Assembly (NCBI RefSeq): GCF_001421515.1
Contig: NZ_LMKM01000002.1
Span: 1-64,000, forward strand
Direction of reading: 5' to 3'
DNA length: 64,000 nt
DNA from: Pedobacter sp. Leaf216
Lineage (GTDB): Bacteria > Bacteroidota > Bacteroidia > Sphingobacteriales > Sphingobacteriaceae
In this document: positions 1 through 6,975 of the stretch, one piece after another
Layout: each line of letters opens with the position of its first letter
How positions within the stretch are numbered: the first letter of the stretch is position 1
Program-made: the position numbers and the translations under genes
The notes under the pieces: generated by a model
What the model saw: the letters and a program-made list of their open reading frames with translations, nothing else
Databases searched by the model: none
Told to the model about the DNA's origin: nothing

Positions 1-104
1 CGCAGCGCAGTCACCCACGACACCCTTGTCTCGAGCTAACACTTCCTACTGCTAAGCGTGTTCGGGACTTGAACCCTATAGTCGATTGCCATGCCCGGCG
101 CACG
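1..104 (-). ncRNA. ffs: Rod-like structured RNA, probably bacterial SRP RNA (4.5S), 3' end cut by the window edge
   Basis: Read on the minus strand, the two ends pair: CGTGCGC (98-104) with GCGC(T)GCG (1-8), leaving a long imperfect hairpin. The apical part contains TTCAAGTCC (65-73) followed by TTAGCAG (49-55). These resemble the two strands of SRP helix 8 (CAGGUCC and AGCAG) that bind Ffh. The GGTTCAAGTCC stretch looks like a tRNA T-arm, but only three base pairs form and no acceptor or anticodon arm follows. The family assignment is pattern recognition, not a covariance match. The RNA may run a few bases past position 1. Confidence 0.55.
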
Positions 105-111
105 AAAGATT

Positions 112-141
112 AAAAGCATCGGCTAAAACCGGTGCTTTTTT
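112..141 (+). terminator. Rho-independent terminator-like hairpin
   Basis: An 11-bp stem (112-122 with 129-139, one G-T pair) with a CTAAAA loop is followed by a T run on the plus strand. It lies between the structured RNA on the minus strand and the first plus-strand gene. It could end a plus-strand transcript from outside the window, or insulate the two promoters. Confidence 0.5.
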
Positions 142-154
142 GTTATTTTGAAAT

Positions 155-1000
155 ATGTATTCTACACGTTTAACGGTTTTTGCAGAAATTGATGGTATTG
201 GCTCTGCTTCTGGCCTATTTCTTCATAAAGATTTATTGTACATTATTGGGGATAATAGTGGCTATATCAATGAATATAATATTAAAACCAAAGCATTACG
301 GAAGATTCAGATTTTATTTGATCCAGCGCTTTCACAACTCGAGAATATACCTAAGCCCTTAAAACCCGATTTCGAAATCCTTTGTCAGCACGGCGATAAA
401 TTATACATTTTAGGTTCTGCTTCAACACCTAAAAGAAACCTAATGATTGAATTTGACCTGAAAACACAAAAGATTTTTCAAAAAAACCTATCAAAAACTT
501 ATACTCACTTACAATCTATAGCCAAAATAGATGCTCAGAATTTTAACCTCGAAGGTGCAATTTTTACCGGCAACAAATGGTTATTATTTAACCGCGGTAA
601 CGGAACAGACGGAAAAAACGGCATTTTTAAGATCGGGGAAAAAGATTTAGAAAACACATTGCATGCCACCTTCAACAGCTTTAAACTTCCTAATATCAAT
701 GATGTAGAATCTTCTTTTACGGATGCGTTATTGCTAAAAAATGATATATTTTTTATTGCCACGGCAGAGAATAGCAAATCGACCTATGCGGATGGTGATA
801 TTTTAGGCAGTTTTATTGGGAGTATTAATTTTGAAACTTTAAAGTTAAATTTTATCAATAAAATTACCGGAAATCATAAGTTTGAAGGAATTACCTTGCA
901 CAGTCAAAATGAACACCAAGCAACATTTCTATTGTGTGAAGATCGCGATACAGATGAACTTAAAACGGTGATTTATAAGTTAGAGATTAATCATAGCTGA
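155..1000 (+). CDS. DUF6929-like protein, predicted beta-propeller-like
   Basis: A 281-residue protein with no signal peptide or membrane segment, so probably cytoplasmic. It resembles the DUF6929 family of Bacteroidota by its alternating beta-strand pattern and conserved patches: DIEILCQHG-like near residue 74, a FNLEGA stretch near 130, LLFNRGNG near 143 and FEGITL near 244. Repeated strand-turn units suggest a propeller-like fold, and no catalytic residues can be named. The ATG follows the terminator hairpin by about 15 bases, so the leader must be very short or the promoter overlaps the hairpin. The family name is recalled from overall appearance and is not certain. The function is unknown. 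Confidence 0.6.
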   Translation: MYSTRLTVFAEIDGIGSASGLFLHKDLLYIIGDNSGYINEYNIKTKALRKIQILFDPALSQLENIPKPLKPDFEILCQHGDKLYILGSASTPKRNLMIEFDLKTQKIFQKNLSKTYTHLQSIAKIDAQNFNLEGAIFTGNKWLLFNRGNGTDGKNGIFKIGEKDLENTLHATFNSFKLPNINDVESSFTDALLLKNDIFFIATAENSKSTYADGDILGSFIGSINFETLKLNFINKITGNHKFEGITLHSQNEHQATFLLCEDRDTDELKTVIYKLEINHS

Positions 1001-1093
1001 TAGTTGTCAGCTTTAGAGCCATTTAGTTATCAAATTGACAGTTATTTAAATCAATAATGTTAATTTAAACTTACATCATAGACATATAAATAT

Positions 1094-1101
1094 TACATTT
1101 G
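1094..1101 (+). promoter_or_regulatory. Bacteroidota-type -7 box (TACATTTG)
   Basis: TACATTTG matches the TAnnTTTG consensus used by the Bacteroidota primary sigma factor. It lies 43 bases before the ATG of the Crp/Fnr gene. No clear TTTG at -33 is seen. Confidence 0.45.
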
Positions 1102-1144
1102 AATAATCCCATATTTAATGATAGCGTCCATTTAAAAAAGAAAT

Positions 1145-1732
1145 ATGCTACAAGAGGATTATTTAGAAGATTATCAAAATTTATTTTCTGTTTTCAATGC
1201 CATTCATCCACTTAGTGAGGAATTAAAATCGGCTATCATTAAGAACAGCCATATTGCTAAAGTCGATAAAAAAACCACACTATTAAGCGCAGGAGAAAAC
1301 AGTAATACCATCTATTTTATTGTTTCAGGTGGCGCGAGGGTGTATTATCTTGATAAAGATGGCAAACAAACCAACACCTGGTTTTTATTCGAAAACGAAT
1401 TGCTGATTTCTGTTTATGGTTTCTTCACCGGACAACCCAGCTTCGAGTATATTGAAACTTTAGAAGACACAACTCTTATAGTGGTAAAAAGAGAAAAACT
1501 TGATGAACTGTACCTTAAGTTTATGGAGTTCAATTATATCGGCCGAAAACTCACAGAATATTATTACATCCGTAACGAAGTACAGGCCAATGAACTACGA
1601 ATGTTGAGTGCAAAAGAGCGTTACGAACAATTGTTTAAGCGTAATCCACAGCTTTTTCAGCGTGTTTCTTTGGGTCACATTGCCTCGTATTTGGGTATCT
1701 CCCAGGAGACGCTGAGCCGGATTAGAAAGTAA
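1145..1732 (+). CDS. Crp/Fnr family transcriptional regulator
   Basis: A 195-residue one-component regulator. Residues ~20-120 form the cyclic-nucleotide-binding-type beta-barrel (LLSAGENSNTIYFIVSGGARVYY, split here as LLSAGE near 46 and IYFIVSGGARVYY near 55). A long dimerisation helix covers ~125-150, and a short C-terminal helix-turn-helix ends in LGHIASYLGISQETLSRIRK. No cysteine cluster for an iron-sulphur centre is present, so it is not a classical Fnr. The effector is unknown; many Bacteroidota members of this type have lost cAMP binding. A palindrome of the TTGA-N6-TCAA type lies 8 bases after its stop and in front of the next gene, which makes that gene a plausible target. Confidence 0.85.
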   Translation: MLQEDYLEDYQNLFSVFNAIHPLSEELKSAIIKNSHIAKVDKKTTLLSAGENSNTIYFIVSGGARVYYLDKDGKQTNTWFLFENELLISVYGFFTGQPSFEYIETLEDTTLIVVKREKLDELYLKFMEFNYIGRKLTEYYYIRNEVQANELRMLSAKERYEQLFKRNPQLFQRVSLGHIASYLGISQETLSRIRK

Positions 1733-1739
1733 GCCGTTT

Positions 1740-1753
1740 TTGACTTTTATCAA
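1740..1753 (+). promoter_or_regulatory. Fnr/Crp-like palindrome TTGACTTTTATCAA
   Basis: The 14 bases match TTGA-N6-TCAA exactly and sit inside a longer inverted repeat (TGACTTTT/AAAAGTCA). The centre is about 30 bases before the -7 box at 1776-1783, so roughly -40 from the expected start, a typical activator position. The repeat could also serve as the terminator of the regulator gene just upstream, because no other hairpin is seen there. Confidence 0.4.
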
Positions 1754-1775
1754 AAGTCATATCGTCCTGAGCATA

Positions 1776-1783
1776 TAGATTTG
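1776..1783 (+). promoter_or_regulatory. Bacteroidota-type -7 box (TAGATTTG)
   Basis: A full match to TAnnTTTG, 18 bases before the ATG at 1802 and about 22 bases after the Fnr-like palindrome. Confidence 0.5.
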
Positions 1784-1801
1784 TTTATCTAAAAGAAACC
1801 T

Positions 1802-2110
1802 ATGAAAAACAAATCTAAATTCCCCAATCTTACCTTAATAATTGTATTCTTTTGTTTAATATTTAATGGATCCTGCAAGAAAGACTTGGATACAAACGAA
1901 AAAGTTTCTAACCATGAAATCACAAGACTTAAAGATTGGTTTCAAATAAATTCAGTTGATCAAAAATTCAATAGATTTAAAACAATGACCCCTAATTGGG
2001 AATCTACTTTAGTTAATAACCAACCAGACCAAGAAGTGTATGAGATAAGCCTAAATAATTCTGAACAAATTTTTCAATCCACCATAATTTTGGAAAAGGG
2101 GAGTGAATAA
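1802..2110 (+). CDS. N-terminal piece of the interrupted lipoprotein
   Basis: A 102-residue product with a hydrophobic signal helix (residues ~9-24) and a lipobox ending at Cys26 (NGSCKK), as in outer-membrane lipoproteins of Bacteroidota. The mature part has no recognised domain. It is preceded by a -7 box and the Fnr-like palindrome, so it is probably transcribed. If translated alone it would give a short surface lipoprotein lacking the His/Cys domain encoded after the stop. Confidence 0.55.
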   Translation: MKNKSKFPNLTLIIVFFCLIFNGSCKKDLDTNEKVSNHEITRLKDWFQINSVDQKFNRFKTMTPNWESTLVNNQPDQEVYEISLNNSEQIFQSTIILEKGSE

Positions 2111-2362
2111 AAATTCATAAAAAAAAACAATATTCGATTACTGATATTCAAAGATAAAAAAACCAATAAATTCCTTTATGGAAGTTATTTATCAATAATT
2201 GATGAAAGAACTGGCAACGACCCCAAATCTATAAAATACAAATTTTACCAAAATCTTACAGGCCTAGTTTTATATTATAACATTGATGGAAGTTTTGCTA
2301 ATGGGTGGAAGTATGTCAATGGCAAAATCTATAACCCAATTACGGCAAGCAGTGAAACAGCA

Positions 2363-3148
2363 ATGATCAATTCGAATTTTGATAAGCTTTCTCAAATTGG
2401 AAAAAACAACTTTGATCGCGGTAAATTATTAAAAGAGTCGTCAGATCCTTGCTTAACTGGTATACCTGAATACGCTGTAAGTTGTGTGGGCACAAATGCG
2501 TATACGGAATGTACCTATGCAATAACTGGTTATACCTATGTAAGTATGTGTATAGGTGGCGGCAGCTATGGAGATCCAGGCACCTATTATCCAAAACTAA
2601 TAGATGACCCTCATAACAATGGAAACGGCTCTATCACGACCAAAATGACTATGCCCCCTCCTCCTGAAATACCAATAACAGACATTATAAAATACCTTAG
2701 CTGTTTTGACAAAAGCAAGCCTGCAAGTTTAACTATTTACGCAGAAAAGATAGCGACTTCGTTTCCTGGACATGCATTTATATCAATTAAACAGGGATCT
2801 AATACAATGGTTTTGGGGTTTTACCCTAAGGAAAGCTTTCCTAGCACTGTTTCAGGACCTGGAATCATGGGTGACAATGGAGAGCACGCATATAATTCAG
2901 CTACCAATTATGGAGATATTTCTGCTGAAAAACTACAAAAGATCATTGATACGATTATCAAATTCTCATCTAGTAATTATATTTTAACCAATAATAACTG
3001 TGCTAATTTTGTATTAGAAGTGCTAAAAATAATGGGGGTAACAGACATGACAGGAATTTGCACTCCAGATAATATATATGATATAACTAAGCCATATGCA
3101 ACAAGTATGAATGGAAAAGCCCCAAAAACTCAAAGAACTTGTAATTAA
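2363..3148 (+). CDS. C-terminal piece: putative papain-like/NlpC-P60-like domain protein
   Basis: Counted from the ATG at 2363 this is 261 residues without a signal peptide, which fits a downstream fragment. Residues 30-63 hold five cysteines and many Gly/Tyr, followed by a proline run near 98-104. From ~120 there is an alpha/beta domain with PGHAFISI (His137), GFYP, and TNNNCANFVLEVL (Cys213). This order, His first then Cys at a helix start, recalls circularly permuted papain-fold enzymes (NlpC/P60 or LRAT-like). The fold call is inference from motif order, and no family was recognised with certainty. Real translation from 2363 is doubtful. Confidence 0.45.
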   Translation: MINSNFDKLSQIGKNNFDRGKLLKESSDPCLTGIPEYAVSCVGTNAYTECTYAITGYTYVSMCIGGGSYGDPGTYYPKLIDDPHNNGNGSITTKMTMPPPPEIPITDIIKYLSCFDKSKPASLTIYAEKIATSFPGHAFISIKQGSNTMVLGFYPKESFPSTVSGPGIMGDNGEHAYNSATNYGDISAEKLQKIIDTIIKFSSSNYILTNNNCANFVLEVLKIMGVTDMTGICTPDNIYDITKPYATSMNGKAPKTQRTCN

Positions 3149-3158
3149 TTTAAATACT

Positions 3159-3581
3159 ATGAGATACTTAAAAATTTTATCAATCATTTCTTTTCTGCTC
3201 ATTAACGGACTAGGAGAACATGGTATTCCAACTTTTGCCGGGATTGGGCTTTGTATGTATCAGTTTGTAAGTGATTTACTCAATTATATCCACTATAAAA
3301 ACATAGAAATTTCCTGGTCATTAGGTCTTGTTGGCATTTCTACAATTGCTTCTATTTTGATCATATTATTATCAAGAAGATATAAAAATCGTTATCCATT
3401 ACTAGTTTCTTTTATAATTCTATGCTGTACTGGAGTATATATGTGTGGAGTGCTTCGTCACTATGATAAAATACAACCTTGGTTTATATATCCGTTTTTA
3501 GTTTTTGTAATAAGTTCTGTTATATTAATTATAAAGAATTTTAAAAATTTAGATGCTAGTACTTTACAAAAAAGCCCATAG
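3159..3581 (+). CDS. Small four-helix membrane protein, unknown function
   Basis: A 140-residue protein of hydrophobic stretches at about residues 4-24, 52-70, 78-98 and 108-128, with a basic loop (RRYKNRY) after the second. The ATG at 3159 (MRYLKIL) is chosen over 3111 because the earlier one lies inside the preceding gene and adds a polar tail before the first helix. It starts 10 bases after the stop of the broken lipoprotein gene, so the two were probably co-transcribed. A membrane partner next to a secreted putative cysteine hydrolase would fit an immunity or anchoring role, but nothing in the sequence proves it. Confidence 0.55.
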   Translation: MRYLKILSIISFLLINGLGEHGIPTFAGIGLCMYQFVSDLLNYIHYKNIEISWSLGLVGISTIASILIILLSRRYKNRYPLLVSFIILCCTGVYMCGVLRHYDKIQPWFIYPFLVFVISSVILIIKNFKNLDASTLQKSP

Positions 3582-3852
3582 GGAAACATCTGGTTTAAGA
3601 GTTTTTATTATCAGCGGGAGGCATTTAGATTTATTAAATATTTTCAAATTGAATATTCCATCAAAATCGGTTACATATAACATTAAATGCTCTATCGAAC
3701 TAAAAATTAGTAAAATGATTTTCACATTTACTTACAAGCGAATTATTCAACTTCTTTTGATATTACTCCTTGTTCTAACTACGTATATAGGCATTCCAGA
3801 GGAGTACCCGGGCCGACACATAACTACCTACCTTCCAAAAATTAAATCAAAC

Positions 3853-4515
3853 ATGAAAAAGTTATTAATTATTTTTCTTTTAGCAATAGCATTATTGCCT
3901 GCTAAAAATGCTCACGCACAAAATACCAATAGAAATTTTGGGCAAATACTGCAAACCTACTATCTATTTCAAGATAAAGACATTGTTGAAAAAGCCATCG
4001 ATTTTGTAAATAATACACCAGGTAATTATAATAAGCTGAGCCCCATTTTAACTGGTTTCTTTGGTGCGGCATTTATTAGCAATGAAACATTAAAGAAAAA
4101 TTTCACGCTAAACATCAATCGTGTACAAAAACCAGAATTTAAGCAATTATTTATTTCTCTATTCTCCTTAAATATTGATACGCTTTATTCGCAAACCAAA
4201 TTAACAGCATCATTAAATGACATGTACTGGTCTTCATTCTTTGCAACGGGCAACACAAAATATCTCGATAATATTATATCACATATACCCTATGCAGAAA
4301 ACAGAAGCGACTTAAATTTATTTCTTGCCGGCTCTAGTGCAAAATGGTCGTTATGCAGCAATTCGATGCAAAATGATAAAGTGAATAAACATCTAAATGC
4401 GTTAAAGGATAAAAATCCCTTACTCAAAGAAATTTTAGAAAATGATCCTCAATATTTTCGGGAGGTTATGATTGACATTTTGAAGAAACAAAGAGAAAAC
4501 GGCATTTGGAATTAA
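3853..4515 (+). CDS. Secreted alpha-helical protein, unknown function
   Basis: A 220-residue protein with a classical signal peptide (MKKLLIIFLLAIALLPAKNAHA, cleavage before QNTN). The ATG at 3853 is preferred over upstream starts because it begins exactly at this peptide. The mature part is helical, with repeats of 35-45 residues reminiscent of a TPR-like solenoid (DKDIVEKAIDFVNNTP; TKYLDNIISHIP; LKEILENDPQYF). It resembles short Bacteroidota proteins that count residues per translocon or sample the envelope, but no family was recognised. A bidirectional terminator follows the stop. Confidence 0.6.
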   Translation: MKKLLIIFLLAIALLPAKNAHAQNTNRNFGQILQTYYLFQDKDIVEKAIDFVNNTPGNYNKLSPILTGFFGAAFISNETLKKNFTLNINRVQKPEFKQLFISLFSLNIDTLYSQTKLTASLNDMYWSSFFATGNTKYLDNIISHIPYAENRSDLNLFLAGSSAKWSLCSNSMQNDKVNKHLNALKDKNPLLKEILENDPQYFREVMIDILKKQRENGIWN

Positions 4516-4528
4516 AACTAATTTAATG

Positions 4529-4577
4529 AAGAGCTGTCAACTTTCTAGCAAATTGGCTATAAAAGTTGACAACTCTT
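4529..4577. terminator. Bidirectional terminator between convergent genes
   Basis: A 16-base stem (4529-4544 with 4562-4577, one mismatch) surrounds a 17-base loop. A T-rich run follows on the plus strand, and AT-rich sequence lies on the other side. It sits between the plus-strand gene ending at 4515 and the minus-strand gene ending at 4582. Confidence 0.7.
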
Positions 4578-4581
4578 AGTT

Positions 4582-5103
4582 TTAATTCTTTAGTAAACTC
4601 CTTACAGAAACTTTTGGTGTTTCGCCGGCCGGTACAATAAAAATGGCATCATTTTCTATCGTTTGCCCTTCGTCGAGGTAATAACCTGCTGTAACCGGCA
4701 ATATAGCTGTTGTTGTTTTTCCGTCTTTATCTCTCGTAGGATAAGTAACATTTATTAAATGACTTTTCATACTCACCTGAACCTTTTTGGAGGTTAACCT
4801 TGCTCCGGTTGCATTAATACAATCCAATTCAACAATTTTTGAACTGCTAATTCCAGACAAGTCCATTGAATTTGACAAACGGATATTTAAAGATTTGCCT
4901 GTATTGTTTTTAACTGAAGCCAAAACCTTGTAACGGTCGAAATCCTGATCCTTAATGGTTAATTTTTCTTTATTTACCACCGAGTACGTAACTGCGATTC
5001 CATTAAGGTTTACAGTTTCGCCATCTTTGATCTGTTGTGCCTTTGATACTGATGCTATTGCTAATAAAGGCAATAAAAAAACAAATGATTTAATCCATTT
5101 CAT
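4582..5103 (-). CDS. Secreted beta-rich protein, unknown function
   Basis: A 173-residue protein with a signal peptide (residues 1-22, cleavage after SKA). The mature region is predicted beta-sandwich, with an immunoglobulin-like alternation (TVNLNGIAVTYSVVN; DRYKVLASVKNNTGKSLNIRLS). A segment with 'NNTGKSL' recalls periplasmic proteins that describe effects of ligands on free and bound phases. No catalytic residues or family recognised. It lies 54 bases downstream of the serine hydrolase gene on the same strand and could be read through from it. Confidence 0.55.
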   Translation of the reverse strand: MKWIKSFVFLLPLLAIASVSKAQQIKDGETVNLNGIAVTYSVVNKEKLTIKDQDFDRYKVLASVKNNTGKSLNIRLSNSMDLSGISSSKIVELDCINATGARLTSKKVQVSMKSHLINVTYPTRDKDGKTTTAILPVTAGYYLDEGQTIENDAIFIVPAGETPKVSVRSLLKN

Positions 5104-5157
5104 AATTGTTATTTCTTAGGTACAGCCAATTTAGGTATAAAAGCTGATTAACATCAG

Positions 5158-6975
5158 TTATTTCTTTGATTCATCAATCGCTTTATTAACCACATCCTGT
5201 ATTCTTCCCCTAATCTTTAAATTAGATAATTTATCGGTAACGGTGGGGTTAACACGGTTAGATAAAAATACATACACCAACCCACGCGATGGATCTACCC
5301 AAACACAGGTTCCGGTGTACCCTGTATGGCCATAGGTTTGTGGTGAAGCCAGTTCTGACGGATAGTGTTTGGTACTATCAGGATCCCAGCGGTCGAAACC
5401 TAAGCCTCTCCTGCTCACATTCGATTGTTTTGAAGTAAACATATCAACTGTTGTATTTTTAAAATACTCCACTCCTCCATAACTGCCACGGTTTAAAAGC
5501 ATCTGATATATGATGGCAAGATCGTTGGCACTGGCAAACAAACCCGCATGTCCGGATACGCCACCAGCTAATGCCGCGCCCTGATCATGAACGTAGCCAA
5601 CTAATAACGTTTTTCTGAAATACTTGTCATCTTCTGTCGGGATAATCTGTTCTGGCTTAAAACGGTTACGTGGCAAAAACCCTGCAGTCTGCATCCCCAG
5701 GGGTTTGTAGAAATTTTCGTAAGCATACTGATTTAAAGGCTCTTCGCTAATGTGCTCAACAATATCTTTCATCACATACATACTGATGTCGCTGTATACA
5801 TATTTGCCCCGCGTTCTTATAGGAGAATTAAGCATTTTAGGCCACATAAAATCCTTAAAAAAGCCTTTTTTAATATAATAGTTATCAGCCACTTTGGTAG
5901 GGAAAGCTGCTGATGAATCTCTGCTGTAATCGCCAGTTTTCACATAATCATGAAAAGGAATGTAAGGGATAAAGCCCGCCTGGTGCAACATTACTTCACG
6001 CACCTGGATATTGCTCATTGGTGTGGTACGCGCTTTTGGAATGTAAGCACCAATATTGGTGTCGAGTTTTAATTTACCTTCTTCAAACAAACGCATTACC
6101 GCTGGTGTGGTAGCTGTTACCTTTGTAACCGAAGCCAGATCGAAAATATCAGTTACTTTATCTGGTACATTGGTATCATAGGTATGTGTACCATAGGCCT
6201 TGTTAAAAATTACTTTTCCATCTTTAGCCACTAAAACCACCAGCCCTGGGGTAGCTTTCTGACTGATTGCTTCTGAAGCAATAGCATCAATTTCTTTTAA
6301 ATTATTTGAGTTTAAGCCAGCATCTTCTGGTACGGTATATTTCAATCGCGTAGCAGTGGTTACATAACCAGAGCCCATGGTATAACGCGCAGAGTACGCA
6401 GTGGTTAACTTGTTTACAGCGGCTATACCTCCAAAAATATATTGTGGAACAATTGCCGCCGCATCAGCATTGTTTTGAGCCGTCCACACGACTGGCGATT
6501 TTATCAGATCAAAAGATTTTAAACCTGGTCCGTTGCCAAAAAAGGAAATGATAACCTGTTTATTTTTGCTGATGCTGTTAATAAAATTGATGTATTTAGG
6601 CTTATTTATGTTCTGGTCGTCGATTGTAATTAAAATGGTATTAAAATATTTAAGGTCATCTTCTAAATCGTTCAGGTTTACACTATCCTTATAAGAATCG
6701 GCAGAAAACGAGGTGATTTTATCGTATTTATTGGCCAAACTATCAAATACTGAACTATATGCGAAGCTCAAACTTACAGCAGCAATATTTTTTTTATCGA
6801 GAGATTTTACAGGGATAATTGCATCCTGGTTATTCAACAATACAGTTGTACCAGATATGGCATTGGCAAGGGTGAGTTTTTTCTCATTCGCTGTATGCTC
6901 CTGTGCGCAGGCCATTAAACATAAAACATTGCAGCAGGTTGCTACAGCCAGGATATACAATCTATTTCGCTTCAT
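5158..6975 (-). CDS. Serine hydrolase: class C beta-lactamase fold with a GH3 C-terminal-like domain at its N-terminus
   Basis: A 605-residue lipoprotein (lipobox MAC, Cys23). Residues ~35-200 resemble the (alpha/beta) C-terminal domain of GH3 glycosidases: LLNNQDAIIPVKSL opens it, as in GH3 enzymes after the barrel. Residues ~215-600 are a beta-lactamase/penicillin-binding-protein-like hydrolase with SVTK at 282-285 (nucleophile Ser282), YSD at 394-396 and HTG at 550-552. Larger GH3-lactamase fusions in Bacteroidota have a GH3 barrel first; here the barrel is absent. It probably acts in the periplasm or on the surface on peptides, esters or wall fragments. Its start overlaps the end of the amidohydrolase gene by 14 bases, so the two are translationally coupled. 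Confidence 0.8.
   Translation of the reverse strand: MKRNRLYILAVATCCNVLCLMACAQEHTANEKKLTLANAISGTTVLLNNQDAIIPVKSLDKKNIAAVSLSFAYSSVFDSLANKYDKITSFSADSYKDSVNLNDLEDDLKYFNTILITIDDQNINKPKYINFINSISKNKQVIISFFGNGPGLKSFDLIKSPVVWTAQNNADAAAIVPQYIFGGIAAVNKLTTAYSARYTMGSGYVTTATRLKYTVPEDAGLNSNNLKEIDAIASEAISQKATPGLVVLVAKDGKVIFNKAYGTHTYDTNVPDKVTDIFDLASVTKVTATTPAVMRLFEEGKLKLDTNIGAYIPKARTTPMSNIQVREVMLHQAGFIPYIPFHDYVKTGDYSRDSSAAFPTKVADNYYIKKGFFKDFMWPKMLNSPIRTRGKYVYSDISMYVMKDIVEHISEEPLNQYAYENFYKPLGMQTAGFLPRNRFKPEQIIPTEDDKYFRKTLLVGYVHDQGAALAGGVSGHAGLFASANDLAIIYQMLLNRGSYGGVEYFKNTTVDMFTSKQSNVSRRGLGFDRWDPDSTKHYPSELASPQTYGHTGYTGTCVWVDPSRGLVYVFLSNRVNPTVTDKLSNLKIRGRIQDVVNKAIDESKK

Larger units (their letters stand above)
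1802..3148 (+). pseudogene. Lipoprotein gene interrupted by one in-frame TAA, with a His/Cys domain at its C-terminus
   Basis: The frame starting at 1802 meets TAA at 2108-2110. The same frame is then open for 84 codons up to the ATG at 2363 and continues to the stop at 3148. The reading across the stop (KGSE, stop, KFIKKNNIRLL) keeps protein-like composition, and the 84 codons encode plausible sequence such as FLYGSYLSIIDERTG and GSFANGWKYVNGK. Without the stop the product would be a lipoprotein of about 448 residues. A single base change (CAA, AAA or GAA to TAA) or a sequencing error explains it. The two pieces are listed separately because each has its own ATG. Confidence 0.7.

Noticed and set aside
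1-104. A tRNA because of GGTTCAAGTCC
   Set aside because: The T stem would have only three pairs and no acceptor, D or anticodon arm fits on either strand.
3553-3852. N-terminal extension of the secreted protein at 3853
   Set aside because: The extension is basic and unlike a signal peptide, and a complete signal peptide starts at 3853.
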